Assembly: GCA_950295325.1 (NCBI GenBank)
Contig: OX485803.1
Span: 3,660,001 to 3,724,000 of the forward strand
DNA: 64,000 bases
Origin: Polytrichum commune
Taxonomy: Eukaryota > Streptophyta > Polytrichopsida > Polytrichales > Polytrichaceae
Direction: 5' to 3'
Part shown: positions 10,380 to 23,100 of the stretch, one piece after another
How the letters are laid out: every line of letters starts with the position of its first letter
Position numbering within the stretch: the first letter of the stretch is position 1
The notes under the pieces: generated by a model
The model's input: the letters and a program-made list of their open reading frames with translations, nothing else
What the model was told of the DNA's origin: nothing
Databases searched by the model: none
Translations under genes and position numbers: made by a program

Positions 10380-12650
10380 AAAGGTATATGTAGGTGCTTG
10401 TGAGGAACAAATGCATGCCAAATTAGTGAGTTGACTTCCTATCCTAAAAATGTGCATTCATTGGAGATTTCCAGGTGTATGTTCTATTGTGAACATTTGT
10501 AGGGACTTTGTAGGGACAATGTAGATATTTGGATCATCTTTCAATTTCTAAGGGGAAAAAAAAATCCCAAGACCCATTATGGTCATATAGGGGCATCTAA
10601 ATATGCTACCCATCTTGGTCATGCCCCACCTTTTGCATGGGGTAAAGTACTTCTTGAATAACATTTTATATTGTATGCCTAACACCTCATGATTGTGAGC
10701 ATGTGGGACTGCAAGTTACATCAAGTGCTTCCAATGCCTTAAATATGGTTCATTGAAGTGTAAAATCGACAAAGCCATGGCCCTACCTATGTTGGAATCT
10801 CCACTCACTTCTTTATGTCATAGTGTTCTACACAATGGATTTGCCGAGTGTGCACACATGCCATTCTATGCCTCGACTTGGTTTTTATCTTTGGGGGGAT
10901 CGTTCAACATATGCTTCATGTCCAAAATATACCCTAAATTTTAGGCATCCATAATAGGTCACAAACCAAAATATTATCATATTTTGGGCACCCATTCCAA
11001 TCTCTTGTCTGGGTATTTATATCCAACAAAACGTATCCTTAACAAACAACTAGTCGCAAGAGTATGAATGCTATGCCTTGTAATAAGTCCTGTACATACT
11101 ACTAGGTACATGAAAAGTCGTGAGTTCCTTCCTGATCGCACTACTCATCTCATAGGCCAAACTTCTAGCTCATTTTAGATACCATCTCAAAGCCCCTTCC
11201 TCCACAAGCAAGAACCAATAAGTGAAGAAAAATCTTTTTTCTAAAAAAACTCGGGGAGGTGACTAGCAAAATTTTAGAAACCACATGAGATTTTTATTTT
11301 TATTTTAAAAAAAAATCGATATAATTTGTTGAGGGTAAAAATTACAAATCTGTTAGATCTACCATAGCATTGGAAATATGTTCCCTACATGAATATATGT
11401 AAAATAGGGTGGTGAATAATTCCTACATTTTAGTATTCAGTAGAAAAAAAAGTAGGGTTATAGATATTGGATCCCCCTAAAAGTGTGTAGTAGGATCAAT
11501 ACAATAATTATGGCTTTTGTATTTAGCTTTCTTGTATTTGAAAACAATTATTTTTTGGGAATAGGTAGTTGTGAAAAATTCTATGTCTTGTCATAACTAA
11601 TTGTAATTCTTGTTTTGCTCTATTCATGTTTACAACTTGTCTATGTTAGCTTGTATATTTTGTTATCTCCATGTTTATTGATAACCCTTTAACAAGTACC
11701 CAAATGCTATTGGTTGTGTTTTGAATGGTACTTTGAATGATTTAGGATTGGTATAACTAATTGAAATTAAACCAATTGAATGACAAGATGTATGGTATGG
11801 AATGTTTGTTGCTCACATAGTGGATTTTGCAATGCTATAGTGTTCCGTCCACTATTTACTACTTGTACGATTTATAAAAACAATATGGCGCCAAAAATTA
11901 GCTAGCCTCTCCAAATAATTACAAATAAATATAGGGTGCTAAAAAATACGTCAAAGTAGCTTTATATCTACAAATAGGACGGGAAAAAGTATTGAGAGGT
12001 GCATAAATATCCCCCCATTAAATACCCCATTATCACACATGGTTACAAAACGTAAGGGGGTGTGATCGCCCCAAGAAAAAAACCCTAGTAGGTGCATGTT
12101 AGGGTTGTTCTGGGGTGGATAGTGAAGGAGGCATGCTCAAGTGAGTTCTGCAAAGTAAGTAGCATCAACACCTGGGTAGCCTTTTCATCCCCTAAAAATT
12201 AGATGCGCTATAACCTTTTTACAAAAAAAATAATACCATGTTATCCTAGAAATAATATAAACCTAGTTTCATGGAATTTATAACATCTTGCATTATTTCA
12301 AACTCAAAGTCAGATTTTGTATGGGGCCTATTTTACTTTGAAACCACTTCAAGTTTTTGATACCATCATTGATTTAAAAATAAATAAAAACCTATCTATG
12401 GCTACACACGGTTTCTAATTTTTGGGGAGTGTCGACCCCGTGTGAGAAGCAACCTATAAATACATGAGTCCATTTTCTAGCCTACCATTAGTACGTATAC
12501 GCTTGTGTTTTTTTTCTACAAATTTCTCACATATAGGGGTGTTATTTTCGTAATGACCCACACACATCAATTAGGTTTCTTATGAAGAGTCCACCCGGGG
12601 CTCAAGCTCTACTTGATGTAATGTGCCCTTTAGCATCCCCTCATGGCTAA
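10380..12650. other. intergenic, nothing identified
   Basis: About 2.3 kb of AT-rich DNA with only short, unconvincing ORFs on both strands. No transposon domain, RNA gene or simple array was recognised. Confidence 0.4.
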
Positions 12651-12654
12651 GTTA

Positions 12655-13014
12655 GGGCTAGTTCACAAGGGGTCCCAAGTCCTAAGTCCCACTCATGTCC
12701 ACAAGTCTAAGTCCCAACTTTTGAGCCTCAAGAACCCATTAAAGTATGACTTAAATAATATTTTGATTAATTTACGCAAAATATTGGGATTTGCGTTGCG
12801 AGTTGGGTCTAGTGTTTTGCTCAACCTGACTTTCATCATGTGTCACGAGCCTTACCTCCATAAAGAGTTGCCATGTAGACATCTATGTCATACTTGTGAC
12901 TTAGGACTTGGGTTTAGGGTAAGTCCCAACTTCCATGCTTTTCACAGCTGAGATTGCATGGATTGACCTCAAGCGAACTTGGACTTGGGACTTGGGACGC
13001 GTGTGAACCAACCC
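12655..13014. mobile_element. Harbinger/Tourist-type MITE
   Basis: The ends form imperfect inverted repeats. The left end reads GGGCTAGTTCACAAGG and the right end, reverse-complemented, GGGTTGGTTCACACGC. Both continue through GTCCCAAGTCC. The element is 360 bp and is flanked by TTA on both sides (12652-12654 and 13015-13017), the target duplication typical of PIF/Harbinger MITEs. It encodes no transposase, and the 102-codon ORF inside looks accidental. The flanking TTA plus inverted ends make this a good call, though family membership is inferred. Confidence 0.7.
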
Positions 13015-13019
13015 TTAAG

Positions 13020-14072
13020 GGTGGCTTTATACATGGCTTGGGGCCAACCCAATCCTCAAGCATTAAGCCCTCAATCCAACCCAACTTTGTCAAAAAAAAT
13101 TAAGGCCCAACCTTGTCATATGCAAAGTGACGAGGTCTAATTTTAGGCCTTGATGTTCTCAAGGGTAAAGTTTAGTGAAGAGAATTAACCTTCCATGGAT
13201 CAACAACAGAGCTCTTCATTATCCAACGGATGCAACCCATGTTGAGAGTTCAAGCCAAAAAAAGCCTCGTCTTGATTTTTTCAAGCCAATCCAAAGATTT
13301 GATGCCAATTTATTGCTACCTAAGACACCACATAGACTGACTAATGTTTGGGCTCGACCCTAGTACAAAACCCTTGGGATGGATATGATGAAACCGTGCA
13401 ATTCTATCGGTTGAAATTCTTAGAGTTTGGGCTGGCCCCTAGTATAAAGTTTCCGTTGAAGACTTCCTATAAGTTGTGAGGACTGAGGAGTGCTCATGCA
13501 TGAAATCTAGTTGAAGGAAGATGACCCGTACCATTGATGTGGTAAGGTCGATATCGACCGAGTCCATTTATATGCTCACTAGGGTCATGTAATGTTGACA
13601 TGGACGAGATCTATATTCGTAAGATGAACACATTTAAGGTTTATGTAGTGACGGCTTGTGATTGATTACCATTGTATGAGTTTTGACAACTGTCATAACC
13701 AAGCATTAGCATTTCGATGAATGGTTATGGGTTAACTTATATATCGACTATGTGTTACCCTAAGTTTACCACTTTGAAATTTATAACAATTTCCATATGC
13801 ATAATTTTAATTTTTTAATTTTTATGCATTCTCCTTAGAAGTTGTTTCTCTTGACAAGAAGTACAATTCCCTGCTATTATTCCTGGTAAACAGATGCAAA
13901 CTCTCTTATTGTGACGGTTATAGATGCCTCAACCTTAGAGTAGATTTCACAAAGAGTTTTCAATTCGGCGCCGGAGCCTTTCGAATGCTCGTTTTCAATC
14001 CTCAAACATGAATACTTGGCTACTTCCCTGACTGTCTTCCCCGCTGCTCTGTTTTGGATATCGTTGCTAGCC
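13020..14072. other. region upstream of the methyltransferase gene
   Basis: No coding sequence was recognised. The last few hundred bases presumably include promoter and 5' leader, but no clear TATA element stands out. Confidence 0.35.
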
Positions 14073-17000
14073 ATGGCGCTCCATTTCTGGCTCCCTTGCC
14101 CGTATTATTCCCCGCGCAACAACCTCCACCTCTCTTCCCCGCTCCTGCCACGTGCACCCTCACCCTCCTTTCGATCACGGAACGGCAAGAAATGGGCGCA
14201 CCAGCTACGAATTGCGTCTGTCGATGCTGCGGCGGAGGATTTGCCCTCAATTCTGGTGGCGGCAGCTCGTCACCATGCTGCGTTGCGGGCTGCAGAGAGC
14301 CTCCGGAAAGGTTAGTTGGTGTGCACCTTATAGCTTGAAGCAACTTTATCATTATCACCGTCCCAACGCAACGCCTGTTTATTACCGCACCTCGAATTAT
14401 AGACTCGCCATATAGAAAGCGGCTGCCCGGTAGCCACCCCAACGCATTGCCGCTTACTGCAATTCATATCATTGACTCGGCATTGAAATTGGCCGGATCA
14501 GCTATCCTAATCCCTAAATGTAATATCATAGTGTGCTGTTTTTACTCTTAGAATGTAGTTGAGAACGAGGCACACTTTGGGTTGGAATGTTCCTGTACAA
14601 TTCCATCTCTCAGGGAAGAAAATAGATTACCTCCACCTCAAGGATTTTCTTGAATACAATGTGAATTGTACTTGACGCAATCATTGACAACACCACAACG
14701 CAAGATCATTGTTGTCTACTGCACTTCGAACCATATACTTGCCATTGAAAGTGCACAATGGTCGACTATCCCTATCTCTAGCAATACTAGACTATACCAC
14801 TTTTGCTCCTATAATGCAGTTGAAAATGAGTCACATTTTGTGTTGGAGTGTCCCCTATATAATCCCATTAGAGATAAGCTTTTATCACTATTTGAGAATG
14901 TAGTTCTAGGGAGCCTCAAGTCTTACTTTTAATTGGACCATCAAGTGGACATTAGCCTCTACCTCACGGAGGCTACCGCACTCCGCCACTCTAGAGAATT
15001 AGTTGGTGTGAAATCATCTTGATGTACTTTCAGTCCCATTAGCCTTTTTGGTTTCCCAGACTTTAAAATCAATTTCATTTTATTCAAGATTATATTTTCT
15101 TCTCTCCAGATTGTTGACCCTAGAATTGAGGGTGCATTTGTGGTGTGGAGTCTTGAAGCAACCTTGTCACCATCCCAACGCAAAGTCATTGTTGCTTATT
15201 GTACATCAAAATCATAGACCCATCATTGAAATTGGCCAGTGGCCAACTATCCCAATCCCTAGAAATAGTCAATTGTGTCACATTTTCTCTTACAATGTAG
15301 TGAGAATTCAACACATGTTGTGTTGGAATCCCCTGACTCCCCTCTATCTACAACTCCATTGGAGATAGATTTCCTTTCCTATTTCAGAATGTAACATGAG
15401 ATAGTCTTAAGACTCTCTACCATTTCGATCATCAGGTTGAAGGTGGGTGGATGTCACCTCAAATGTTGACTCTAGAATTGAGGGTGTTGTGTGTAGTTTA
15501 TAGCTTGAAGCAACCTTGACCCACCTCACGCAAAGTCATTGATGCTTACAACACCTTCAATCATAGACTCACCATTGATATTGGTCAGTGGCTGATTATC
15601 CCAATCCCTAGAAATACATTATTGTGCCACACTTTTCCTCTTACAATGTAGTTTGAGGCACACTTTGTGTTGGTGTGCCCCCTCTACAACTCTATGTGCG
15701 ATAGATTTCCTTCCTTTTTACAACATAATGTAGCACTAGGTAGTTTCTAGTCTCTCTACCAACTGGATCATCAGGTTGATGATATTAGCTGTTATCTTAC
15801 GAAGGTCACTGCGCTCTGTTGCTGTTAGGGAATCAGATTTTTTAAAATCAATTTCATTTCCTTTCCTTTCCTTTCATTTCATAGCATTTTTTGACATGGA
15901 AAATTTGGCCTCCAGAACCTTTGTTTCATGATCCCTATGCAGCCTGCGTTGCCGAGTTGAAGGAGTCACAACAACAAGCGCCCTCTGTGGGATTGAAGGA
16001 TGATGGCGTAGGCTGCTATGAGCTGGCCACCAGATTCATTGATGACAGTTTATTGAAGGGTATGGGCGACGTGAGTAATCCAGTGCGACAGGTACTCTTG
16101 TTCTGTGATGATGGTGCTTCTTGTCCCTTGATGATCTTGAGGTGGGATATAGGGTTTATGGCTAAGGTAGATGGTGTTAAAAACGTCACTTTAAATGTAA
16201 GATAATATGCCATTATTAGATTTCTATATATGCTTCAAACAATTCTCGTTAGCTATTGACAGGGGATTCTAATGCACCGAAGTATGTCCTATTTGAATTC
16301 CATATGCAAAAATCGTAAGGGTTCAAAGTTTGATTGGTAGATGACTCAAAATCAATATGCAAGTCAGATGGTCCAACTGTGGACATTCTTAGAATGAACA
16401 TGTACTTATTGTGCAAGATTTTAGGGTGTTGGCTTCGGTTGGGGTATTGGTTTTAGCACCATTTAGGCTTAGAAGCAGTCATAGTTTGCACTCAGGATCA
16501 TGTCCAGTGATGTGTTTCTGTTATATTATATCATTAAAGGTATATTGAACCTCTACAGGTTGTGTTGTTGACAGATGGTATGGACACACGACCGTATCGA
16601 TTACCCTTTCCATCTCCGTCTCTCATATTTGATGTGTCACCAAGCAGTACATACAACATAGCTGCTGAGCAGTACAAAGGTGAATTCTCTTCCACAGACC
16701 CCAAGAATTGCACCAATCCATGTGGTCTACAGGCACTGTTGTGTCACTGTTACAACAACTCTTGACTTGCCTTCATGGTTGTCATTGTTAAATACACAAT
16801 CCCTATCATTTCGTCCTACCAAGATAAGTATTTCTCTTGAGTGTGTCAATCTAAAAATAACATTACGCAAGCCCTACTGTCCATGTGGGTATGAAATGGC
16901 AGCTGTTGGAGCCAAGGTGCCAACAAGTTGTTCATTCCGGCATATATCTGTTCTGCTTGCTGAAGATGGAGATTGGAAAGACGATGGATGGGCAGGAAAG

Positions 17001-18168
17001 CTGGTGATGAGTGGTTACAGAGGTGATCGACCTAGTGTCTGGGCAATGCAGGTCAGAAACTTCTTTGTAGAGAATACCTAGTAGTGCTACATCCTAAGTC
17101 AATATCTACTGCATCTGCCTTGCATCTATGTCTTGGAGGGTCCAGAGGAGGTCAAGGTCAACTAAGAGAAACGTGGTCTTCTCATCTGTGCAGGGACTCC
17201 AAACTTTGACAGCAGATGGTTTGCAGGTTGTTCTTGGACATGCAAGCAGTATGGTCATGAAGGACTCTCTCTTTATCGGGGAGCTACCACTTTCTGCACT
17301 TGGTGACATCACAGAGGTATAATCCTACAATATTAGATCGTACAAGTGGAAGAGTAGGATTTGAGTGCTGCTTATCCACACCTGAAATCCAAATATTGCA
17401 TTGCTAGTGCAGGAAGAAGCCGGCAGAGATTTATGTAGAATATTTGGAGGCCATGGTTTTGATGCCAAAGTGATTGAGGCCAAGACAATTGTAGGAGAGC
17501 TAGGGTTGAAGAGTAGGAATATGGTCACCACATTCTTACAAGCGAAAGAAAGGAGTCTACTTTTTGCTGCCAGGCAGCTGCGATTCTCTGATGAGCAGGC
17601 AAGTAGAGAGTTTACCAACACCTTCTTTTAGCTCCAGCAACCTGTTTTGATATCTGCTTAACGACTCTGCAGCCAACCTGAATGGGTGTTTGAGTGTTAA
17701 GCTAAGGCGGGACGGAATTATTGCATATGAGCGTATCTCATTCATCCAACATAAAAGTCCTGAAATAGTATGCAGTCTTTTTATAAGTTGATTTGACACC
17801 AGAATTAGCTTCAAAGACCTCAAATTAGTCTAGTGCAAAGTTATTTGAGATGAATCAGCTACAAATCCATAGGGGTCAAGTTCCTATGCTGGATGGATGA
17901 GAGGTAAGCTCTTATGCAAGAATTCCCTCATGGCTTAACCTACCGTCTATTGTATTTCTTGAGAGCAGATTCATCCTGAATTGAATTTTGTGTTCTGGAT
18001 TGTGTGTCATTCAATTAATCATGTGACAGCTAATGGAGGGCTACACTCGAATTTTGCACAGAGAAGTAGTAATAGATAAGACTGTCTCACGCGCAGGTGG
18101 AGTACATCAGGAACCAGATACAGCAGGCAGACGAGGATGGGGATGAAGATGGGTTTGAGGACTTTTAG
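14073..18168 (+). CDS. leucine carboxyl methyltransferase-family protein, 7 exons
   Basis: Exons are 14073-14310, 15916-16091, 16559-16679, 16903-17051, 17194-17316, 17413-17598 and 18097-18168, giving 354 aa. The start has a strong context (GCCATGGCG). Family members transfer methyl groups from S-adenosylmethionine; the substrate of this plant branch is unknown to me. Recognised blocks are EPLFHDPYAAC (80-90), a motif I-like LLTDGMDTRPYRL (141-153), IFDVSP, GYRGDRPSVWAMQ (216-228), LFIGELP and ARQLRFSDEQ (322-331). The acidic tail ends GDEDGFEDF, as in the Arabidopsis At5g42760-type protein. Residues 1-50 are rich in Ser, Pro and Arg and could be a plastid transit peptide (inference). Intron 6 starts with GC (CAG then GCAAGT). 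Intron 1 is filled by four LINE tails. Intron 2 carries repeat R4. Confidence 0.88.
14320..15870 (+). mobile_element. four tandem LINE 3'-end copies inside an intron
   Basis: Four degenerate head-to-tail units of about 280-430 bp lie near 14320-14600, 14660-15090, 15110-15460 and 15465-15870. Repeated landmarks are CTTGAAGCAAC, CCCAACGCAA, CTATCC(C)AATCCCTAG and the stretch encoding ENESHFVLECPLYNPIRD in unit 2. That peptide resembles the Cys/His tail after the reverse transcriptase of L1-type LINEs. Units 2 and 4 end in AAAATCAATTTCATTT. Units 3 and 4 share the junction TAGAATTGAGGGTG. The block makes up nearly all of intron 1 of the methyltransferase gene. Confidence 0.65.
16255..16470 (+). 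repeat. dispersed repeat R4, copy 1
   Basis: This copy in intron 2 of the methyltransferase gene resembles 51505-51720. Shared blocks are GGGGATTC(T/C)AATGCACC(G/A)AAGTA, a TATGCA block, GGTTCAAAGTT, ATTGGTAGAT and TTTTAGCA. It is non-coding. Confidence 0.5.
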
Positions 18169-18169
18169 A

Positions 18170-18930
18170 CTATATTTTTGTTCATCAAGATATTTCAAGT
18201 TAGGGCATCGACATTTCTGTAGTCTTTAAGAAATGTCCATGCATACTTTGTAGACTTTGCCCTGAACGGGCTGGGATTGCGAATGGTAGATCATGTTGGT
18301 TATTGTTCACTGACGAAGGTGCTTGTGGCTGTTACAATTTGCACACAATTGAGCTACTGTGCACCCTGTCATCAGTTACAATAGCTCAAGAGCGAGGGTA
18401 AGATATGAAATTGGAGACTATATCAAAGCGCATTGAAGTGCATATATAGGTGTTACCTATACTTATATTTCCAGAAACAATTGAGAAGTCTGATTTGGTG
18501 CAACTTATCAATGTGAGTTGTAACTCCAACCATTTTATTATTTGTACAAGACGCCACAAATTCCCTTGTCTTGGTTATTTGAACTCCAGGGGCTTGAACA
18601 ATGAAAGACTGAATGCAAACATCATATGATCTGTGTAAAAGTTTTCACAAATTTGTTTTGGAGTAAAGACTTACGTTCGAGCCTTGTGGGCCTCTCTAAC
18701 TTATTTGATCACCTCTCTTCAAACATATCCATCCTCCAAGGACTATATCCACTATGGTTTTATAAGCATTTCAGGCCACCAGCAATTACTTTAAGTAATC
18801 CATCCCCCACGAACTATGTGCAAATTCATGAGATGCTAGGTAGGTGTGATATCAAGCAAACTCTCTTATCCATAACCTAACAAGAAGGAAAATGAAATAA
18901 CCCTTGTTGTCTCTTGCAAATCCAAACTGA
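18170..18930. other. 3' region of the methyltransferase gene
   Basis: Presumed 3' untranslated and spacer sequence. No ORF with recognisable motifs and no canonical AATAAA close to the stop was noticed. Confidence 0.35.
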
Positions 18931-18933
18931 GTA

Positions 18934-19568
18934 CAGTAATATCCCGCTGAAGTACACACTTTGAACCGGAGCCGTTGGTGCGCATTTAGTTGGTAGGTGC
19001 GTGCTATAATCATGTTGCTTTCTAGACCTTCTGATTCAATGAATCGCAACAAGAAACGGATTAAACCTGAGGCAACTTGAGGCAACCCGCTTGATCAAAG
19101 CCCATCGATGTGAAATCATTGCAATGTTGAGCAAGCCAAACGCGCTGAGCAAGCAAGTGCTAGGGCGGGAGTATGAAGTCAGTGAAGGCGCCATCCGGAA
19201 AGTCTGGGACAATCAAGAGAACATATTACAACAAAATCCAGTCTATCGAGACATTTGTTGAATCTAAAAGTGCTACTGATTTCAAAGGCTTTGAAGCTTT
19301 ACATAACATTGTCCTCGACATCGACGACCAATTGCTTTGCTCCAATGTTCAAATGAAAGTTGGACACATGTATGATGAATTGCGACAATCGTTTGAGACA
19401 TTTCAACAAAACATTTACAAATTGACATTGTATGTCAAGCATAAAAAAATCATGCATTTGCGACAAATGACTTTGCATGACATGTTCAAACAATAAAGTA
19501 TGAAGCCTTATTTTTGTCAAAAAATTTGCGCACTTAACCGGGATGTGTACTTAAGCGGGAGATTACTA
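18934..19568 (+). mobile_element. deleted pogo/Tigger-type DNA transposon
   Basis: The left end reads CAGTAATATCCCGCTGAAGT and the right end, reverse-complemented, TAGTAATCTCCCGCTTAAGT. Both continue ACACA and are flanked by TA (18932-18933 and 19569-19570), the Tc1/mariner-superfamily target site. Inside, about 19066-19227 encodes CEIIAMLSKPNALSKQVLG and YEVSEGAIRKVWDNQ, a CENP-B/pogo-type helix-turn-helix. A later ORF (19173-19496, another frame) ends RQMTLHDMFKQ, like a transposase C-terminus. The DDE catalytic core between them is missing, so the element is non-autonomous. Confidence 0.75.
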
Positions 19569-19570
19569 TA

Positions 19571-20194
19571 GTTGCTTTCATTTTCTCTCCATGAAATGGA
19601 ATTACCCCGGTAGGAAAAAATAATTACGACGCTCAACATCAGTGATTTAGATCACTAAAATAGAGTTTTTGCAAAATTTCAGCCATAGTTGGCTTTGGTT
19701 AACTCAAGCTAGTATTTCTTAAACGAAAGCCCCTCATTCATTGAGCAGTGGGAATATTTAGGTCAATTGGTGAATTCGGTAAGACTCTGAATTTTGCGAA
19801 GTAGGTAAGTTGGTGAAAGAAGCCACAAAGTTTTACCATAGTTTAGGGAGTTTGATTTGTAACAACAACGACGATTCAGACATCATACTTTCATACTGTT
19901 CCAACATCTTCCGAATCCCCTCAAAAGCTTCGAGTTCAACGCAGACCGACCCTGCGGACTCGTCACTCGCAGCTTGGAAGGAAGCAAGGAAGGGCCCCAC
20001 AAACCTGCTGACTGCGGACTCCGGAGGAATCTATCCCCGGATTCGACCCAATCTTCAAGTAGGAGTCGTTATTGGGAAGAGTTCACCGACTCAAGACCTA
20101 AAATTTAAAAAACACATGTTAGCTTGATTCAGACTACCCAATCCAGCTAAGTAAGAGTTGAAGGGGTTTTTGGGTGTGATTGTAAAGCAAGAGG
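19571..20194. other. spacer upstream of the PLP enzyme gene
   Basis: No gene was recognised. It presumably contains the promoter and leader of the downstream gene, but no convincing TATA box stands out. Confidence 0.35.
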
Positions 20195-23100
20195 ATGAGT
20201 GTGACCCGCACATGCTTCCTACCGGTTACAAAATCACCAGCATTGCTTGGCTCTCTGCACTCCTTCTGTTCTCGGAGTAGTCGACTCCTAGTTGGAAAAG
20301 GAAGGATTCAAGGTGCCAAAGTGCATATGGAGGCGAGGGCTTCAGCTATGATCGGCGATCTGGGTGTTCGCCGAGGTTTTGTTGATTCGGTAGGTTAAGT
20401 ATGTGCCGCCAGGCATTGGTTAATGACGTCTTTTATGGGTCTTTAACGGAATTCTGGATTTATGTAAGATGCAAACGAATCATTCTTCAAAGTTAGGAAC
20501 GCCTTAGTACCGTGTGGGGGTTTTGGGTGTGCACATCTTGATCAATCCCTCCTTGAAGCATTGTGAGACCTGTGAGGCGATGATGTCTTGTCTCGTGCTT
20601 CTTCTTTGTTTGTTATCTCACATGGAGATGGATTGTTCTCCTCGCAGATAGGTTGTTGTGGATGGCCCCTGGTCACCCTGTGGATTGCTCCATTTTGATT
20701 GCTTAGTTTTGAGTGTGTAACTCTGAAAGCTTTGGATTAACGAATCACTCTTCATAGTTAGTAATGCCTAAGTACCGTATGGCAGATTTGGGTTGTCCAA
20801 TTCGTAAATTTCTTCATCACTCCCTTTTTGAAGCATTGCGAGACCTGTGGGTTGGTAATGTCTTGGCTTATGCATCTTTGTTAGTTTGTTATCTCACATG
20901 TAGATGGCTTCCTTCTTGCAGATAGATTGTGGTGGGTGGGCCCGGGTCACCCTTTGGCTATTGCCACATGTGTGATTTGATGTTTTGTAAATCGGATTGC
21001 TTCCTTTTGATTGCTTTGTATTCAGTATGTGACTCTGAAAGATTTGGGTTTTTAACTATCTCTCTTGGTTTTTATTTCATGATATACTGATATACTGGTT
21101 TAGCTATTATATGTATGTGTTGATGTTTGAACACTGACTTTTACAAGGGATTTTGATTGTTTATCTTACAGATTGGGAACACACCGCTGATTCGTCTCAA
21201 TGCGGCTTCAGAAGCCACTGGATGTGAGATATACGGGAAGGCAGAATTTCTGAACCCAGGCGGATCGGTGAAAGATCGTGCCGCTCTCTATATCATCAAG
21301 GTGCAGAACACTTGAGATGTTGGAGTTTTTGAACTTCAAAGAGTGTTTGTAACTCCACAAGTCATCCCTGATGAACCTTGACAGAACAAGCTATTTATGT
21401 TCCGAGTGCAGAACCACGTATTTCAGTAACTCATTGGATGGATCACCATGTTTTATTGTCCGTGATTGTGGGTTATTTTGGTACCAGATGTGTGTGTTTC
21501 AACATTGAATTCGTAAGCTGATGGCAAAGTACTGGGAATGAATGTCACAGGATGCTGAAGAGAAGGGGCTGTTGAAACCAGGTGGTGTAATTGTAGAAGG
21601 TACTGCAGGAAACACAGGAATTGGCTTGGCTTTGGTTGCCAATGCCAAAGGTTACAAGACTGTAATAGTCATTCCACAAACCCAAAGCCAGGTTGAACAG
21701 AACTTAATTTTTTTCTCCTCTTTTTCTTGTCCATGGTGGTTGGTTTTAGTCAAGGTTTCTCTTACATTGAGCTGGGTCATTGTTTTCCAAGGTGTATTAT
21801 TGAGGGTTTTATTCCATAGTTCATCATATGTAGATGCTCTTTTCGCACATATCCTGATCATCAGCCTCTGGTATTGCCTTCAGTATTGTACAAAAGAAAT
21901 GCTTGCAATGTACTAATGATAGTAGAACGTCAAATGGGCTTACACCATTGCAGGAGAAAAAGGACATGCTGCGCCTTGCAGGTGCAACACTTGTGGAGGT
22001 AACCTTTCACTCCTAGTTTTATAATATTGTGAGGATGGAGACCCCCAATTTTGGGGCAAAAATTCTGTTGTGGCTTTGAAAAGTGAGTGCTTTCTCGTTG
22101 ATTCAGAGGTTAGTGTCAGGCTACCTCATTCTTCTCTCTGAATTTGTTGCAAATTTGGAGTGTGACACTGAACAAGAAGATGTATAGTCCCAACTTGTTA
22201 AAATTGTTCCCTTAATATGTTGGGTTGATTGCAAATACAGGTGCCAGCTGTCCCGTACAAGAATCCGAATAATTATGTGAAATATTCTGGACGGCTTGCA
22301 GAAACAATTGCAAAAGTAAGAAGCACATGGTTGAAGGTGTTTTTAAGACCTCACATGAATTGACATGCTCAATGTGGTGATTGTCTTATGCAAGTACCAA
22401 ATTTTTACTCAGCTTTGGAACAATTTTATCCTCATGGAAGATACTGACATGCCGGTGCCTTTTTTGCAGTCAAATCCTAATGGTGCAATATGGGGAAATC
22501 AGGTGGCTTGCTGGACTTTTTGTCCTACAGTCAATTCTCTGTCAATCACAAACATCTTAGTGCTCATTGCTAGTGGCTTTGTTTCCTATTTATATGATTT
22601 GCATCAAGAATTGAGGATTTATGCATTTCACTTTGCTCACTGTGGAGTTAATTTAGCCTTGCCTTGTTTACTTTAGAATTAACTCTTCTAAAATAAAATG
22701 GTTGCACCAGTTTGATAATGTTGCAAATCGTCAAGCACACTACGAAACTACAGGTACAAGGTTCACTCAAGCTTCAGTATTTATTTGTGAGGCCCTGTGT
22801 TGCATTCCCATTGGTGTCTGTTCCTGAGTGCATCCTAAAATCAGGTTAGATAACGACTGCCCATAGTTGTGATACTATCACCTTATGAGATTCTTTATTA
22901 AAACACACAGGATCTGATGCAGGCCCTGAAATATGGAAGCAGACTGAAGGTAAAGTTGATGGATTTATCTGTGCAATTGGTACTGGCGGCACTGTCAGTG
23001 GCGTTGGCAAGGTATATTGTCCCATTGCCAGTGTAGCCTAGCGTCATATTCCAAAGTTATGCATCACTTCAACCCTTAAAGGACCAAGGGGCTCAATGTG

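Noticed and set aside
14020-14442. 140-codon minus-strand ORF
   Set aside because: It is antisense to the GC-rich first exon of the methyltransferase gene, which has splice and homology support.
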